In this document: positions 1 to 14,014 of the stretch, piece after piece
How the letters are laid out: each line of letters opens with the position of its first letter
Numbering within the stretch: position 1 is the first letter of the stretch
From: Rhexocercosporidium sp. MPI-PUGE-AT-0058
Lineage: Eukaryota > Ascomycota > Leotiomycetes > Helotiales
DNA: 64,000 bases
NCBI GenBank assembly: GCA_020746875.1
Contig: JAGTJL010000005.1
Span: 1,922,001 to 1,986,000, forward strand
Direction: 5' to 3'
Position numbers and translations under genes: made by a program
Notes under the pieces: generated by a model
Told to the model about the DNA's origin: nothing
The model's database searches: none
Seen by the model: only the letters and a program-made list of their open reading frames with translations

Positions 1-843
1 ATATAAGAAATAATAATATTAAGTAGGGTTTAAAAATAACGGATAATAATCTTATTAATTAATAAGAAATAACTTTTAAGTATTTAATAAAAGGAAAAAA
101 AATTCGATAAAAAAGAATATAATCGGAGTAATAAGACTTTTTATTACTAAGTCTAAAATATAATAAATAAGAGAAATAAGCGATTTAATAATAAAAAAAC
201 CTTAATTAATTACTTATTTTTAATCGAGTAAAGATATTTCGAAAATATTATATAAAAATAATAAGTAAGAATAAAGCCCGAGGGCAGCTTATTACGTTAA
301 TAAAGAAAGTTAAAGCGTTTTCTTTAATAATTGAAGCTTTAAATAAGTTTATCTTCGATAAAGCTTAACTAAAGCGAATCGAAGGAGAAGGCGCGTTAAG
401 AAATCGAAAGAGTATTAAGCTTTCGCTTAATATTATTAATTAATATTAAATAGCGCAAAAAAATAACGCAGACTTTTTTAAGAAAATCTAGATTCTTTTA
501 TTAATTAAAGCTCTCGCTAAGATTAAATTTAAAGTTTCTTATTATAAATTCTTTATTTCTACGAATAAAAATAAGATTATATTATTAAAAGACTTTTCAA
601 ATAAAGGTGAGACGTTTATTTTTATTATCAATAAGTAAGAAACTATTCTTAAAGAAATAAAATAATTAATCGTAATTCCTAATCCCGGATTAAAAGTCAC
701 CGCTTTTTAAATAATTAATTTAGCGTCTCCGATTCCGGATCTTGAATTAATAATTAAAGTTCTTAAAGCAATCGAATAATTAATCGCGATTCTTAATTCC
801 GGATTAAAAGTCGATAAAGTTATAAACTTAGCTTTATTTTGGC
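1..843. repeat. RIP-degraded AT-rich sequence, no gene
   Basis: The stretch is extremely AT-rich with stop codons in every frame. It shares phrases such as 'cccggattaaaagtc' with sequence to the right of the 844-3330 element (near 3430-3460), so both are probably parts of one older repeat split by that insertion. I cannot assign a transposon family. Confidence 0.5.
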
Positions 844-3330
844 CACAGCTAAATCCACCTATGGAAATAACTAAATTAACTCATACTAAGGAATTTCGAG
901 GAATCCGAAAGGTGTATTTATTAACCTTGCCCTGCCATACAAATTTATACTACGGGGCAAGGGCTACTTATGTATTCTACGTAATTATGCTAATTCATTT
1001 AACTTAAAATCTATATCCTACGTATATACTTCTACCCCTTTAATTATATCCCTTTATATTATACTTATAGAAGCTATAATAACACTTAGTATACTATTTA
1101 ATTAATAAATAAATAATATCTTATATATATAACCCCTCTCGCGTTAAATTCCTCGCTCGTATATATTCTAATACTTATACTAAAGCCTTTGCATAGCTAA
1201 TGCAGTCGATAATAACTGATTTTATATTATAAAAATCTACGGTATTAATAATATAATTAATTTAAGGACCGGTAAAGCTAAGCTTAATAAACGCTTAAAA
1301 AGAGAGCGATTTCTACGAGTACTTAAAGGTGCTACTCGACCTCCTCCTAAAGCACTTTTAAGCTTACTCTTCCCTTTTACTTTTATTAAATTTAAAAGAG
1401 GAAAAGGTTTTAAAATAATAATTTTAAAAAAAGTATATTTTTATAATTTAAAATAATATTAATAAAAATATAAATCTTTAAGTAAAATCACCTTATACTC
1501 TTGCTTTCTTTTATAAATAATATATTAGTAAAGGAGACTAAGAGCTTTTTATATTATATACGTATAAATATTAAAAAGAGGACTAGAGGCTAAGAGCTTA
1601 TTATGCTCTTAATTAATTTAAAGTAATACGTAGCTATAGATAAATTAAAAAATAATAATAAAAAGAGGGATATTTATATTATAGCGAGGCCGTAATTACT
1701 ACTTAATAATAATTGTCTTAATACTTTATTAATATGCGGTCCAAAAAAGCTTTATTTTAAGAAAAACACTACGTAAATTACCGTGGCCACGTTATAAATA
1801 CGCCTTAAAAGTAATATAATAACCTTTGATAAGGCTAGTAATAGTAATATTAAAGTAATATAATTAATTAACTTAAAAGATAATAAACTTTTCCTTTTAA
1901 TGGAGCTAAGTACTCTTATAATAACTTATAGCTCTCGTAAGAAACTCGACACGTAGCCTTTTAAGTATAATATTAAAAAGTCTCTTTAATTATATTAAAA
2001 AGTAATATATTTTAAGAGCTTAAAAATACTTAAAAGCGTGAGTAGCGTTGCTAGATTCCGTCGGGCTTTTTAATTAAGCTAAAGAAGTACTTCTTAGTTT
2101 TTGTAAATACGTTTATATTAACGTGTTAATAATAGAAAAGATGCCGGGCTTAAGGAAAGAATACTTTAAGATATTTAATTAAAGTCAATTCCTTATTTAT
2201 TATAATAAAGATTAACTCTTTAATTATATATTAAGATATTATATCCTTAAGTTAAGTAAAAGCTTATTTATAATTGACCTCCGTTTTTTTTTAAATAAAA
2301 AGGCTATCTTAAGCTAAATTATTATATTATTTCTTAATACTCTGTAAATATTTAATAAAAACATATTAAATCGATTGGTTTTATATATATAATCGAGTAA
2401 TAATATATTAAAATATTATTTTTAAAGTTAAAAAGAGAAAGAGTTAATGAAAAAGAGGTATTGGAGAAGGCCGGTTTGTAGTTTATACCGAGGGGAGTAA
2501 TCGTTGTTTTATAGCTCTTATATGATTTATTAATAATAAGTAGCTTTTGATTATAAGGAAGCGTACTTATAGAAGCTATTAAATAAGTATTTTACCGCCT
2601 AATTAGTTAATTCGCGACTTTTAGACGAGGTTAAAAATATCCTTTAAGGTTAACGCTATACTTAAATCTTTTTTACAAAGCGTAAATAGAATTTAAGCGT
2701 TAAGAGGCCAGCTTTTATAAAGGTATTAATAAATACACGAGTTTCTGTAAAGATAGTAGAGATTTTATATATTAAATAAGCGGTAGAATTTAAAAAGCGT
2801 GCGTAATTATATATAACCTCCTTAATAATTAACTCCTATTTACTTATAACCTTATTTTATAAAAGAATAACTTTTATACGATAACCGCACTTCTTTAAGT
2901 TAGTATTTAAGCGTCTTTTTATATTATGTGTATTGATTTACTTCCCTTTTAGCCTGTATTTCCCCTCTCGATTATAAATAAATACTACACGATTCGGCCG
3001 TGTATTTCGCTATATAAAAGCATAATTATTTCCCTTAGCATGCGCTTAAATAGTAAAAAAATAAAAAGAGATATTATTATAAATTGCTATAGGTAGCGGA
3101 AAGCCGTAAGGTTCGTTAGTAAAAGTTAATATATTATTATATAATTAAAAAGTATAAATAGCTTTAAAAATTAAATCTTAAATTACTTAAATTACTTTAA
3201 ATACATAAGTAGTCCTTGCCTTATAATATAAATTTGTATAGCGGGGCAAGGTTAATAAATGCGCCTAATATGCCTTTAAAATCCTCAGCATAAGTTAATT
3301 TAGCTATTTCTATAAGTATATTTAGCTATA
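844..3330. mobile_element. TIR-flanked DNA transposon, RIP-degraded
   Basis: The two ends are long imperfect inverted repeats. The left end (844 to about 975) starts CACAGCTAAA and includes a stretch ending 'aaccttgccctgcc'. The right end (about 3205-3330) is the reverse complement with C/T and G/A differences and ends TTTAGCTATA. About 2.2 kb lies between them, RIP-mutated, with no transposase motif I can recognise. A 460-bp relative with the same ends lies at 4925-5384, so this is a mobile family with full-length and deleted forms. The target duplication is not clear; TA is possible from the small copy. Confidence 0.6.
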
Positions 3331-4924
3331 GCTTTTATTTTTTAAAATTTTTATAATTCCTTTCTTTGAATTTTGAATTAATTTTTCCGAGTCTCCTAAG
3401 CTAATCGAAGCTCTTTTAATAAATAATCCCGGTTTAAAAGTCGAAGAGCCTGCGATTCCAGATCTTTTAAAAGATTTTATATTAAATCCTCTACTAAAAG
3501 TCTAATTAATAAAAGAAACTTAAGTTTTTATATTAATTGAATTCTTAAAAAGAATTATAAAAAAGCTAATTTAAATTCCTTTTATAAATTAACGCCTCGA
3601 CTTAATTCCGCTTAATATTATTAATTATAATTTATTAGCTAAACTTTTTCTTAAATAATAGAATATATAATTTACTTATACGATTCTTAATTTTCCTAAA
3701 GAATTATAAGACTTTATTATCGAATATATAAACGTTAAGTTAAGTCGACTTCAAAAGAATATCTTTAAAATAAAATCAAGTTAATAAAAGAAGATTTATA
3801 AGCTACGGCGATAAACCGTGTTTAGCGTTATACTTTAAATCTTCGTCCGCTTCTTAAAGCCGAATTTAATTTTATTTATATTATAAGTATTATAAAGCCA
3901 GTTAAAAGTATTATTAAAAGAATTTATAATCCTAGATTAAGGATCGTTATTAATGTTTTTTTAAAAGAAAAATATAATATATTTAATATTAAATTAAATA
4001 TTAAAAGCTATTATTATAAGATTTCTAAATTAATTAAAATTATCTTGGATTTCGGAGACCTGTTCGATATAAATTTATTATTAGCGGTCCGTTTGCGATT
4101 CGTGAAGTATTTTATTACAGAACGAATCGACGTATAAGAAAGTAAAAAAAGAAAGATAATATATACGTTTTATATTTAATACTTTGTAGATTATTATAAT
4201 ATATTATAAAAAGAATTAAAGATTACGAAAGAATATTTAATAATTTAAAAGTTATAAAAAAGACTCGAGAACTTTTCGCTTTAATCTTAATTTTATCGGA
4301 ATATTTAAGAAGTTTAAAAACGCGGAAAATATAAAATATAAAACATAATTAAATTATTCGAATTTCAAATTAATTACAAAAGCTTTAATATAAGCTTCGT
4401 ATTTAAAATAAACTAGAGACCTTCGAAAGCGATATTTAATATAAGAAGCTCTTAATATACTTAAAGAGTCTAACTATTTTATCTTAGACTTCTCGCTTAA
4501 TATTAAGTATATTTTCTCTTCCGGTTTTAAGAAAGCTACGCTTATCGGCCTTTTTAAATCGGAATTCGAAATATATTAGTTTCATTACCGGGATACGAGT
4601 AAGACTAGTCCGCTTACGGCTTTTATATATAATATAATTTATAATATTTCTTAATAATATCTTCGCTAGAATTACGGATTATATTTTATTATTTTAGCAA
4701 GTCGAAAGGAGAATAATCTCAGATTTATTACTTATCTTAAAGTTCCGATTTTGCCCCGGAATTAGAGTTTATAACGTAATAAACTTTATAAAAGCTGATA
4801 TTAAAGACGACTAAAAAACTAAATCCATTCATTCGTGATCCCGGATCAAGAGTTACGCCGATAGCTTTACGGATTCTTAATTATTATTTTATTCCGGTTA
4901 ATAAAATATTTATTAAATATAAGG
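3331..4924. repeat. RIP-degraded AT-rich sequence, no gene
   Basis: This is AT-rich with dense stops. There are hints of an old reading frame on the plus strand near 4080-4130, but nothing I can name. It appears to be host repeat sequence continuing from 1-843 across the inserted TIR element. Confidence 0.4.
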
Positions 4925-5384
4925 TACAGCTAAAGTATTATATGGAAATAGCTAAATCATTATACGCCAAGGAATTTTCAAGAATCCGAAAAGTATATTT
5001 ATCGCCCGCGCCTTATTATATTAATTTATACTAGAAGCTAAGTATAATATATATATCTTACGTAATTATACTAATTTATCTTCATAATCTTTTTTAAAGT
5101 CGGCATCTTAAGTATATATTTTAATTCTTTTAATTATGTATTTTCTTTCTCTTTACGTTTTAAGCTTGTATTAATCTTAATATCCTTGCCGGAACTTTTA
5201 TATAATAAGTGCAGTCGACGACAAGCTATTTTATATTATAAAAGTCTGCGGAATTAATATATTTAAAATTAGAAGAGCGAAGCTTAAAAGAAGCTTAAAG
5301 AATAATTAATAAATGCGCCCGGTGTGCTTAAAAAAACCTTAGCGTATAGTAATTTAGCTATTTCCGTATAATACTTTAGTTATA
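4925..5384. mobile_element. Non-autonomous deletion derivative (MITE-like) of the 844-3330 element
   Basis: It starts TACAGCTAAAG and ends with the inverted CTTTAGTTATA, matching the ends of the 844-3330 element. The inside keeps a left-hand block of the larger element, including 'gcagtcga' followed by 'ttttatattataaaa'. It then jumps to the right TIR, so about 2 kb of internal sequence is missing. The flanks read gg-TA on the left and TA-ccc on the right, consistent with a TA target duplication. Confidence 0.6.
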
Positions 5385-7286
5385 CCCTAAATATATTTTC
5401 GGTTATTATATCTTTTATTTGCATATCGATATTATTATTAATAAGAAATCGAATAAGCGTTTTTTATATTATTAATTTAAGAAAGAAAAGCGCGATTTCG
5501 AAATATATTTAATATGCTTAAATTAAGAATTCTTTATTTAAATCGCTCGGAAATAATATACTTTTATTTTCGCTTTTAATAAGATAAAAGTATATCTTAC
5601 GCTTAGCTATTAAAACGGAACAAAAGAATATTATAAGCTTTATCGCATTTTTTAATAATTATATTATAATTATAAACGAATATAATTTAAAGAATAAGAT
5701 CTTAATAAATAAGCTTATAATATCTGTCCTCTAATTATAATATCTTTCGGTCCTTCGATAAGAAGTTAAATTAAAGACTTGCGTATTATTCTCGGTTATA
5801 GTTTTTATAATAAAGTTAAGCATGTTATCTAATGCCCTTATAAAACGATTACCTTAAATTAACTTCTTTATTATTAAAGAAGCCCCTTATCTTTTTAATT
5901 TTAAAATAAAAGAATTAATTATATATCTTTAAGAGTAAGCTAAAAATCAAGCTTAATCTTAAAGTCGGCGATTTAAGACTTAAAGAGTTAACGATACCCT
6001 TCCCGAGATTACTTATTCTTATTATTAAGTTTTAGTTACCGAAAGATATCTTTTATAATAATAACAGCAGATTATAAAAAAGTGGATCGAAGGTTAATTA
6101 CGTTTTATTTACTCTAGAAAAAAAACTTAAATAAAAATAAATCTCTTATTCTTAAAGCGAAAAATAAGCATAATGCCGGAGTAACTTTAGCCCGAGTTAC
6201 AAAAAAGGCAAGAAGAACCCCTGAGCCCGGATTACAAATCGATATATATTATTAATTAATTAAACTTCTTTCTTTTATTTATTTCGATATAAGCCGGAAA
6301 AGAAATTAAAATTAAAAAGTTTTAACGTTATTTCTTTTTTATTTTAGAAAAATATCTTTCTTTTTTTCCCTTTTTCCTTTCTCTTTCTGGGAAGCCGAGG
6401 TATAAGTAAGCGGAAGTAGTCGGGGCGATTACTTATTATAATTAAAAACGAATATAAAGCAGCGATTCTAGTTAAGAAATAATACTTGAAAAGAAGAGAT
6501 TTGGTGTGAATGATAATTTCATTACTTCGGGGTAAACTAGGTTTATATAACTACTTTTAGGCGCCAAGCTATTTAGCTCTCGCATCGGCTATTTGCTCTC
6601 GCATCGGTTATTTGCTTTATATTAAAACTAGCTTTATATTATTAAAGCTCTCGAGGTTTAAAACACGGAAGCTTAAGGCTTCCGAAAGCCACTGTTTTAG
6701 CCCTGAATAGCCCTTTACCGGAAGCTTAAAGCTTCCGAGGTTCAAAGCACGGAAGCCGGAGCTTTATGCGAAGCTGGAGCTTTATGTAAAAGTAGTTGAG
6801 TTATGGAAAGGTATACTTTATACCGAATACGGTAATATGCTTAATATAATCTTATAATACTTAAGGCGTTATTTAAGGAATTAGGTATATAACTTTCAAA
6901 AGTTCGTATAAGAGACTTTTCTCTATATAAATGAGAAAAATTAAACTCTTTTCTACCTTGAATCTTAATTCTTTAAAGATATTAAGCTCCTTGCCTAGTA
7001 CCTGGCGCCGTGCTTCGTTCTTTTATTTATTCTAGCCTTTATATTACTATTAATTTAAACTTATTTATATTCCGATTTAAGTCCGTAATATTATTATTTA
7101 TTTTAGGAGTAAATTATTCTTATTTAAAAGAATTAAATCCGATTTAAATCCGCATATATTTCGATTTACGTTTATTATATTATATTATTATTATATTACT
7201 TTATAGTTTATAAATAAGATTTTAAGAAAAAAAAATATTAAAAGTAGAATCTAATATAAGGAAGGTCAGAGTTCTACGGAAAGTTT
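5385..7286. repeat. RIP-degraded sequence with an LTR-like repeat-rich patch at 6500-7020
   Basis: Most of it is AT-rich with no open frame. A less mutated patch holds a direct repeat of 'gctctcgcatcggctattt' (about 6576-6614) and palindromic motifs around 'ggaagcttaaggcttcc' (about 6668-6690) and 'ggaagcttaaagcttcc' (about 6721-6738). A TATA-like 'ctatataaatgag' is near 6935. Together these look like an LTR or promoter region of another retroelement, but I found no partner copy in the window. Confidence 0.35.
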
Positions 7287-7291
7287 ATAAG

Positions 7292-7673
7292 TATTACGGC
7301 TGACTAAAGGTTAATACGGTGTAAGGAATAGCTTTGTATTTAAACTTAAAACTACGCTTAAAATTAAGAAGAAAAGACAAAGAGAAAAGGAAAGCTTTTT
7401 ATAAGAAGGAGCTTTAATATAAATACATAAAGGGTTTCCCTAGCCTTTCCCGATTAGGCCTAGCGCTATAATTGTTATGCTAAGGCAATATTACGAGCGA
7501 TGCCGAGCGCTACTAAAGCAGCTTTAATTAAAGCAGCCTTTACGTAACTAAAGCAGCCTTAATTAAAGCAGCCTTTACGTAATTAAAGTAGCTTTAATTA
7601 AAGCAGCCTTTACGTGACTAAAACAGCCTCAATAGCTGTGTCGGTAATACGAGGCGTATCGGAAGTCGTAATA
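7292..7673 (-). repeat. LTR of copy A (left; 3' LTR relative to coding strand)
   Basis: It starts tattacgg (a RIP form of TGTTACGG) and ends gtcgtaata, matching the right LTR that ends gtcgtaaca. It contains a tandem array of 'taaagcagcctttacg' units at about 7513-7630 that is longer than in the right LTR, giving 382 bp against 347 bp. Confidence 0.88.
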
Positions 7674-10370
7674 TTATCCCTTCCTTTTAAAGAATTACGT
7701 TTATTATAGTTATAATTATAAGACTATTGTCTTTTAGCTTTTTATAATTATTAATTTTATTATTAAAAGCCTTTAATTACTTTAATAAAGCTCTTAAAGG
7801 CCTTACGACCCTTTTATTATTTTTATGCCTTATATAAAAAGCTTTAATTAAGTAAGGGGCCGTTATAGTATTCGAGTATAAATATTACCTTAAGTCTTCG
7901 TCGGCGCTTAGTTATTTAATGCGATACTAAAGCTTTCGATTTATTAATTTCGAGCTTAAAATAGCTTTAATTTCTTATTCTTTTTAATTAAGTAAGAATT
8001 ATATTAATATTAGCGTTTATTTAGCTTAACTTAATAAAAGGTTATCAACGTACTTCCGTAGTAAATAAGTATAAAATATAAGGTATATAATTTAATTCTT
8101 TAATAATTTTACTTTTTAATTCTCCTTTTTTTTATAAAAATACCCTAATTAATTCGTATTACTTATTCAACAACTTCTTTAAGGGTCGGTCGACATTTTA
8201 ATTCCGAGTATTAACTAATACTAAGTCGCTAACGTCTTAGTCGACGGCACGGCGACTGTAATTAGCTAACTGTTTTATTTTCTTTTATTAAGCCCTTAAT
8301 AATAATTATATAACTTTTATAACTTCCTTTATTTATAATATTATTTATAAAGCCTCCTCGCGGTTAAGTTTCTCTATTGCCGTAATTAAAGGCTTTAAGT
8401 TAATTAAGTCTTAAGAAGTCTTTAGTTTAACGCCGTTAAGTAATTTAAAAGAAGATAAGTTGTTTAAAGACTTATATAATAATAATAATTAAGTAATATC
8501 TATAATTAATAAGAGGTCGCTTTAATTATTTTAATAGTAATAGTAAAAGGGGCGGAGCCGCTACTTAATATATTAATTTATTATTTTTATTTAATCGTCG
8601 ACGTTCGGGTTATACGCTGTCGTAAAGCTTTACTTTAATTCCGAGAATATAATAATACTCTTTTTAAAAGGAGAAGATAAATTAAGGTCTTCGGTCCAAG
8701 ATAATAAAGTCTGGCATACTAAAGTATTAGGTTTAATAAATAAAGGAAAGGATTATTATGCCTTTCGCGGTAATTATATTATTATAAAATATTAAAACCG
8801 GCTTCTTAAATAAGCGGTCGATAATAACTATAATAAAGTTATAACCGTGCTTATTTAATAATAGCTTTATAAAATCTATTATAAGATATTTATATAATTA
8901 AATAAAAATTAATAAAAGGTATAAAAAACTAAAAATCTTATTTTTATAAGCTTTTTATTAAGAATAACTATAGTTTGCTACGTATTAAGTTATATCCGTA
9001 ATAAGGCCGTTTTAATAATATTTACGACTAAGTAATGCCTTTATTTTTTTAATCTTTACGTATATTATTAAAAGTTATGAGTATACGTAGTAAATAAGTG
9101 TCGTGCAAAGCTCCGGCGGCTTTAAAGGCACTTCTAAGCGTTCTTAGAAAAGTAACTTATCGTTTATTAACTCGTAATTTAATAATTACTTTCTGGCTTT
9201 TTATTAAAGAGGCTTTAGCGAAGGGGACGACTTATTAACTAAGAGCACTTAATTAATAATATTATATTTTATAATATTATAAACTATTATAAAATTAAGG
9301 TTAAGCTCTTCCGGCGTAAGAGTTTCCGAATCAACTAATACTTTTGTATTAAGCTCAGGTTTTAGCTTTGACTCGTCATAAGGCTTAGTATTATAATCTG
9401 GGATTATAGCTTCTATAAGTGTTAAGGGTATCGTCTTTACGACTTTAATATAAACGTTTATAAGATTAACGGCGAAGAACTAGAGGTCGTTAGCGACTTA
9501 TAAGTCGATTTTATTAATTAAAATTAATTATTAATTACGAATAACTTACTTTTATGCCTTTATAACCGTGAAGTCCTAATCCCGTCGAGACAGGGTATCG
9601 GCTAACGTATTAATTGTCTTAATATAATATATAATTATAAAATAAAAGTTTATAAAGAATTCAGCCTATCGAGCTTACTTAATTATAAAGTCCTTAATAA
9701 TTATAAAATACTTTAAAGCTTAGTAATTAATATAAACGAAAACATTTTTTTAAGTACTTAATAATTCCGGGCGGTATTATTTAAACGACCGGAAGATCGC
9801 TAATATCTCTTTATTATAAATTAAATAATTAAACTCGGGATTTATTATAATCTTAAAAAAGTAATTTATAAAATAAAAAATGTCGTCTTTTTAAAATTAA
9901 AATAATACGTTAATAACGACTCCGTTAAAAGAGTCAGTCTTTAGCCGCGTCTACTTTATTAAATTGTAATAATAAAAGACTAATACAAATTAAAGGACTT
10001 TTTAAAGAGTTTGTTACACGTTTTTATAAACGTTGTCGAAGTTAAAAGGCACGTCCTTTTCGATAAGTATTATAAGAGGTCGAGTAATGCGACTATAGTC
10101 CTTAATAAACCGGCGGTAAAAATTATAAAAACTAAAGTAATTTTATACGTTATATACGTTACCGGCGTATTTCTAATCCTTAATTACGTTAACCTTTTCC
10201 GAGTTTACTTTTATATTATTAACGCTAATAATAAAACCTAAGAACTTTATCTTTTATACGTTAAACTTAGACTTCTTAATATCGGCTTAAAGTCTGTATA
10301 CTTATAATATTATTATTACTTTTTTAATATAAACCTCGTACTCCTCGGAAGTTAACGAATATATAAGGAT

Positions 10371-10799
10371 GTCGTTTATATAAGTCGCGCAAAAGTCGTT
10401 TAAGTGTTTTATTAAAATATTATTAATAAATCGCTAAAAAGTCGCCGAGCTATTTATAAGACTAAAAAAGAAGACTTTATATTTATACGTGTTATATTAA
10501 GTGTAAAGAGTCGTATAATCTTTGCTCTCGGAGGACATATAAATACAGTAAAAAGCTTATTAAATATTAAACTTAATAAAGACCTTTACTTTATAAATAT
10601 AAGTTATTATTTTATTAATTAAAATAATTAAGTACGGATCCTTTTCTAATAAGGCATTTAGCTTCCGGTAGTCGACGTAAAGCCGGAGACTGCCGTCGGC
10701 CTTTTTAGCAAAGAAAATAAAAGCCGTATATAATACGCTAAAGGGCTTAATAAAAACTTTATATAAGTTATTAATAATATACCGCTTAGTCTTCGACAA
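10371..10799 (-). pseudogene. Reverse transcriptase domain of copy A
   Basis: The minus-strand frame contains the Ty3/gypsy RT signature FAKKADGSLRLYVDYRKLN in an open segment of 79 residues (10560-10799). Further downstream the catalytic box reads YIND at 10371-10382, where the family has two aspartates. The second position of the pair is kept and the first has become asparagine, as expected from a G-to-A change. The flanking frame is broken by stops, so this is a relic. Confidence 0.85.
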
Positions 10800-13662
10800 T
10801 TGTTTTTTAATTATATATTAAAAAGGTTTAAAGAATAAGTCGTTCTCCTTAATAAGCTCGACTTAATAATTTACGCCTTAATAATGCGCTAGTAACTCGT
10901 CGAAGGCTCGTCGAGAGAAAAGAAGAATATACTTTCGATATTCTGCCGGGAGCTTTTTATTTATTAACTTATTATTTTACGCGTACTTAACTTTTAAGGC
11001 TTTCTTTAAAGTTAAGTCTTCATTTATTAATACGAGTTTAACACTTAATTAGTCTAAGGCCTCTCGCCGGCAACGAGTTAACTCTTAGTCGATTTTATAT
11101 ATTAATATTATAAAAGTTTTTACTTTATTCTTTCTGGCTTTTTTAAATTAAAAGTACGTTATAAATATTACTATTATTAATATTAAGAAAATCTTTATAA
11201 TAAGCGCCTTAAGTTAGTAATTCACTAGGGAGGCTTTATAAGCTCTTTTATCTTTAAGTAATAATCTCAGATTATAAAATATTAAAAGGTTTAATTAATC
11301 TTTTATAATTTAAAAGCGCTTTTTAACTTTTTTAATAAAATTCGAAGGTCGAGTCGATAAGGCGCTAGCGGTAAGTCGTATAAAGACACTTATTTTTAAG
11401 GAATTATTAAGTGCCGCGAGCTTAGCTTATCTTTAGCGGTAGTTATTTATATTTAATAAAGCGTCCTTTTATTTTATATTAAGTTAATAAGACTTAATAA
11501 TTAAATTATTGAAATGATTAATATTAACGAAGACTTGTTAATTAAAGTATAGCTATATAAGTATATTTAATAATTACTCTAGCTAATTACGGTTTTTTAT
11601 ATATAACTGCTTTAAGTTGTAATACTTAAAAAACTTCCGGCTAATTAAAACGTCGGTGTTTCCTAGGTCGATTACTAAAAAGGAGAAGTTAATTCGCCGG
11701 CGGTCGATAATTAAGGTAAATAAAACAGCCGTATTAATTGACTTACTTTTCTTATTATTATAATTAATTAAAACGATTAATTAAAGGAATATTATTAAAA
11801 AAAATATTAAATTACTTAACGAATTAATATATAAGAAAGGTTTTAATTATATTGAAAATATTTACTTTATTATTAATATATATAAGTATTTTAATAAAAA
11901 ATCTATTTCTTTTTAATTTAATAGTAATTAAAAATTATTATCTTTTAATAAAAGCACGGAAATTAAATATTAAGTTCTTTTATAAGTTATAACTTATATT
12001 AAGATATAAGTCTTTATTATAGCTTAAGAGTTTTTTAAAAGCTCGTTACTCTTTAATTCTTTATCTATAATTAGCTCGGAAATTAACTTATTAAAGGCTT
12101 AGTCTCTTTAGCGCTTAAGGTAATCGCTAGTTAAATAGCCGGTTTTATTATAATAAAAGTAAGTATTAAACGAGACGTCTTTAAGAGTAAAAGGCGACAT
12201 AAGAGACTTAGAGCGGCAGAAAAACGGAATCGAGGATAGCAAGCGCAAGCGAACCTTTAACGATAATTTATAAATTAATATTAAAAGTCTTTATATTATT
12301 ATAGCTAGCGTAAGAGAAGTTATATATTAGCTTTCCTTTTTAAAAATGCCGCGCGCGTCGTAATTATTAAAGATAACGTTAACTTAAGCTTTATAAGTCG
12401 TTATAACCTCTTTTAATATAATATTACGGGATTTTTAGTTTATAATAATTAAGAATTCGTTAAAAGCCGTATAATTTCCGTTTATTTTATACTTCTTTAT
12501 ATAAATTATATACTTAAAGGCTAAAGAAACCTTTTTACATACGTCTTTAAATTAATAAAAGTAAGTAATTTTATTAATAATAATATAAAAAGTAAATTTA
12601 AATTAAAAGTCGTTATAAATTATATTACTTATTAATAATTAATTATATATTCTCTTAATAGCTTAAACTCGGTTATAATTAAAGAATCGCTAGTCTAAAG
12701 CCGTTAAAACGTCGACGGCAGTCTTAAAAGTATTAATAAATTCAGGATTTATATATTAAAAGATAATAGTTTTTGCCTCGCTAACAGTATATCGGAAATA
12801 AGCTTTAATTTATAATAATCTATTCTTAAAGTTACTCGAGTACTCTTTTATAAATATTTTTATTTTTATTTTTTAGACGTCGTACTTAATATCGCCTTTA
12901 TAATCGCTAAAAGGGATACGGGGGTACTTGACTTTAAAAAGCTTTATAATTCGGACCGAATTATTTAGCTTTAATAAATAATAATTAATAATTAATTAAA
13001 AGTCCGCTATAAAAACACGCACTAATCGATCGTTTTAAGAGGAGGGAGTGCGAGTCTCTTAATAAGAGTTATTAAGAGTATATTAGTCGAGGACTTACTT
13101 AATAACGGTAATAATAATAAAGTTAACGGAAATCTTAATTAATTAATTTACCTTTACTTATTAAGCGGGGGTAAGGCTTTTTATAATAACGGTAGGCTTT
13201 AGCGAGGCGTCGAAGTAATTCTAAGGTTTATTCTTTAAGTCGGAATCGAGTTCTTCGAAGTTATCGGGTTCTTTTATAAAAGTCTTAATTAAAAGAATAA
13301 AAGTATCGGTAAAACTTAGCCGTAAAAGGGCGCTTCTTTTTCTAAAGCTTTGCCGACGTAAGAGAGAAGTCGGAAGTAATAATAATATAAAGTAAAAAAG
13401 TTGTTAATTGATTTATTAATTAAATATAAGTCAAAGTCGAAGTTAAATAACGCGCGTTAAGTTATATAAAATAAGTTAATAATAAAAGGTTTTTTAGCTT
13501 TTTTTAAAGTAATTTATTATTAAAGTAAAGAAGTACTTATTTATTAAATAAGTTAAAGTATTAAGATTTGTCGTTAATTTATTATAAAAGTAGGGAAACG
13601 CGACGCGCAAGACTTAATAAAATATAACGCTTTATAGCAAAGAGGTTATTAATCTTTTTTTA

Positions 13663-14009
13663 TATTACGGCTAGTTAAAGGTTAATATAATATAAGAAAT
13701 AGCTTTATATTTAAACTTAAGATTACGCTTAAAATTAAAAAGAAAAAATAAAAAGAAAAAAAGAGTTCTTTATAAGAGAGAGCTTTAATATAAATATATA
13801 AAGGGTTTCCTTAGCCTTTCTCGATTAGGCCTAGCGCTATAGTTATTATGCTAAGGTAATGCTACGAGCGATATCGAGCGCCACTAAAGTAGCCTTAACT
13901 AAAGCAGCCTCTACGTAATTAAAGCAGCTTTAACTAAAGCAGCCTTCACGTGATTAAAGCAGCCTCAATAGCTGTGTCGGTAATACGAGGCGCATCGGAG
14001 GTCGTAACA
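13663..14009 (-). repeat. LTR of copy A (right; 5' LTR relative to coding strand)
   Basis: It starts tattacgg and ends ggtcgtaaca, followed at once by the target duplication ATAAG. It is colinear with 7292-7673 but has fewer copies of the internal 'aaagcagcc' repeat. Confidence 0.88.
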
Positions 14010-14014
14010 ATAAG

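Larger units (their letters stand above)
7292..14009 (-). mobile_element. Ty3/gypsy LTR retrotransposon, copy A (RIP-inactivated)
   Basis: The element is bounded by LTRs 7292-7673 and 13663-14009, with a perfect 5-bp target duplication ATAAG at 7287-7291 and 14010-14014. It lies on the minus strand: the pyrimidine run 'atcccttcctttt' just inside the left LTR is the complement of a polypurine tract. Reading right to left, it shows a Gag zinc-knuckle relic (about 12110-12165), a protease-like segment (about 11620-11690), reverse transcriptase (10370-10800), and integrase-like sequence with 'SRKYYW' near 9000-9060. All frames carry RIP stops. Copy B at 21521-28245 is the same family. Confidence 0.9.

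Noticed and set aside
7500..7640. CRISPR-like array
   Set aside because: The regular 'aaagcagcc' units are a minisatellite inside an LTR, without unique spacers, in a fungal genome.
10011..10241. Open frame of 76 residues on the plus strand in copy A
   Set aside because: It lies antisense to the RT region of a retroelement and has no recognisable content; AT-rich RIP DNA gives such frames by chance.
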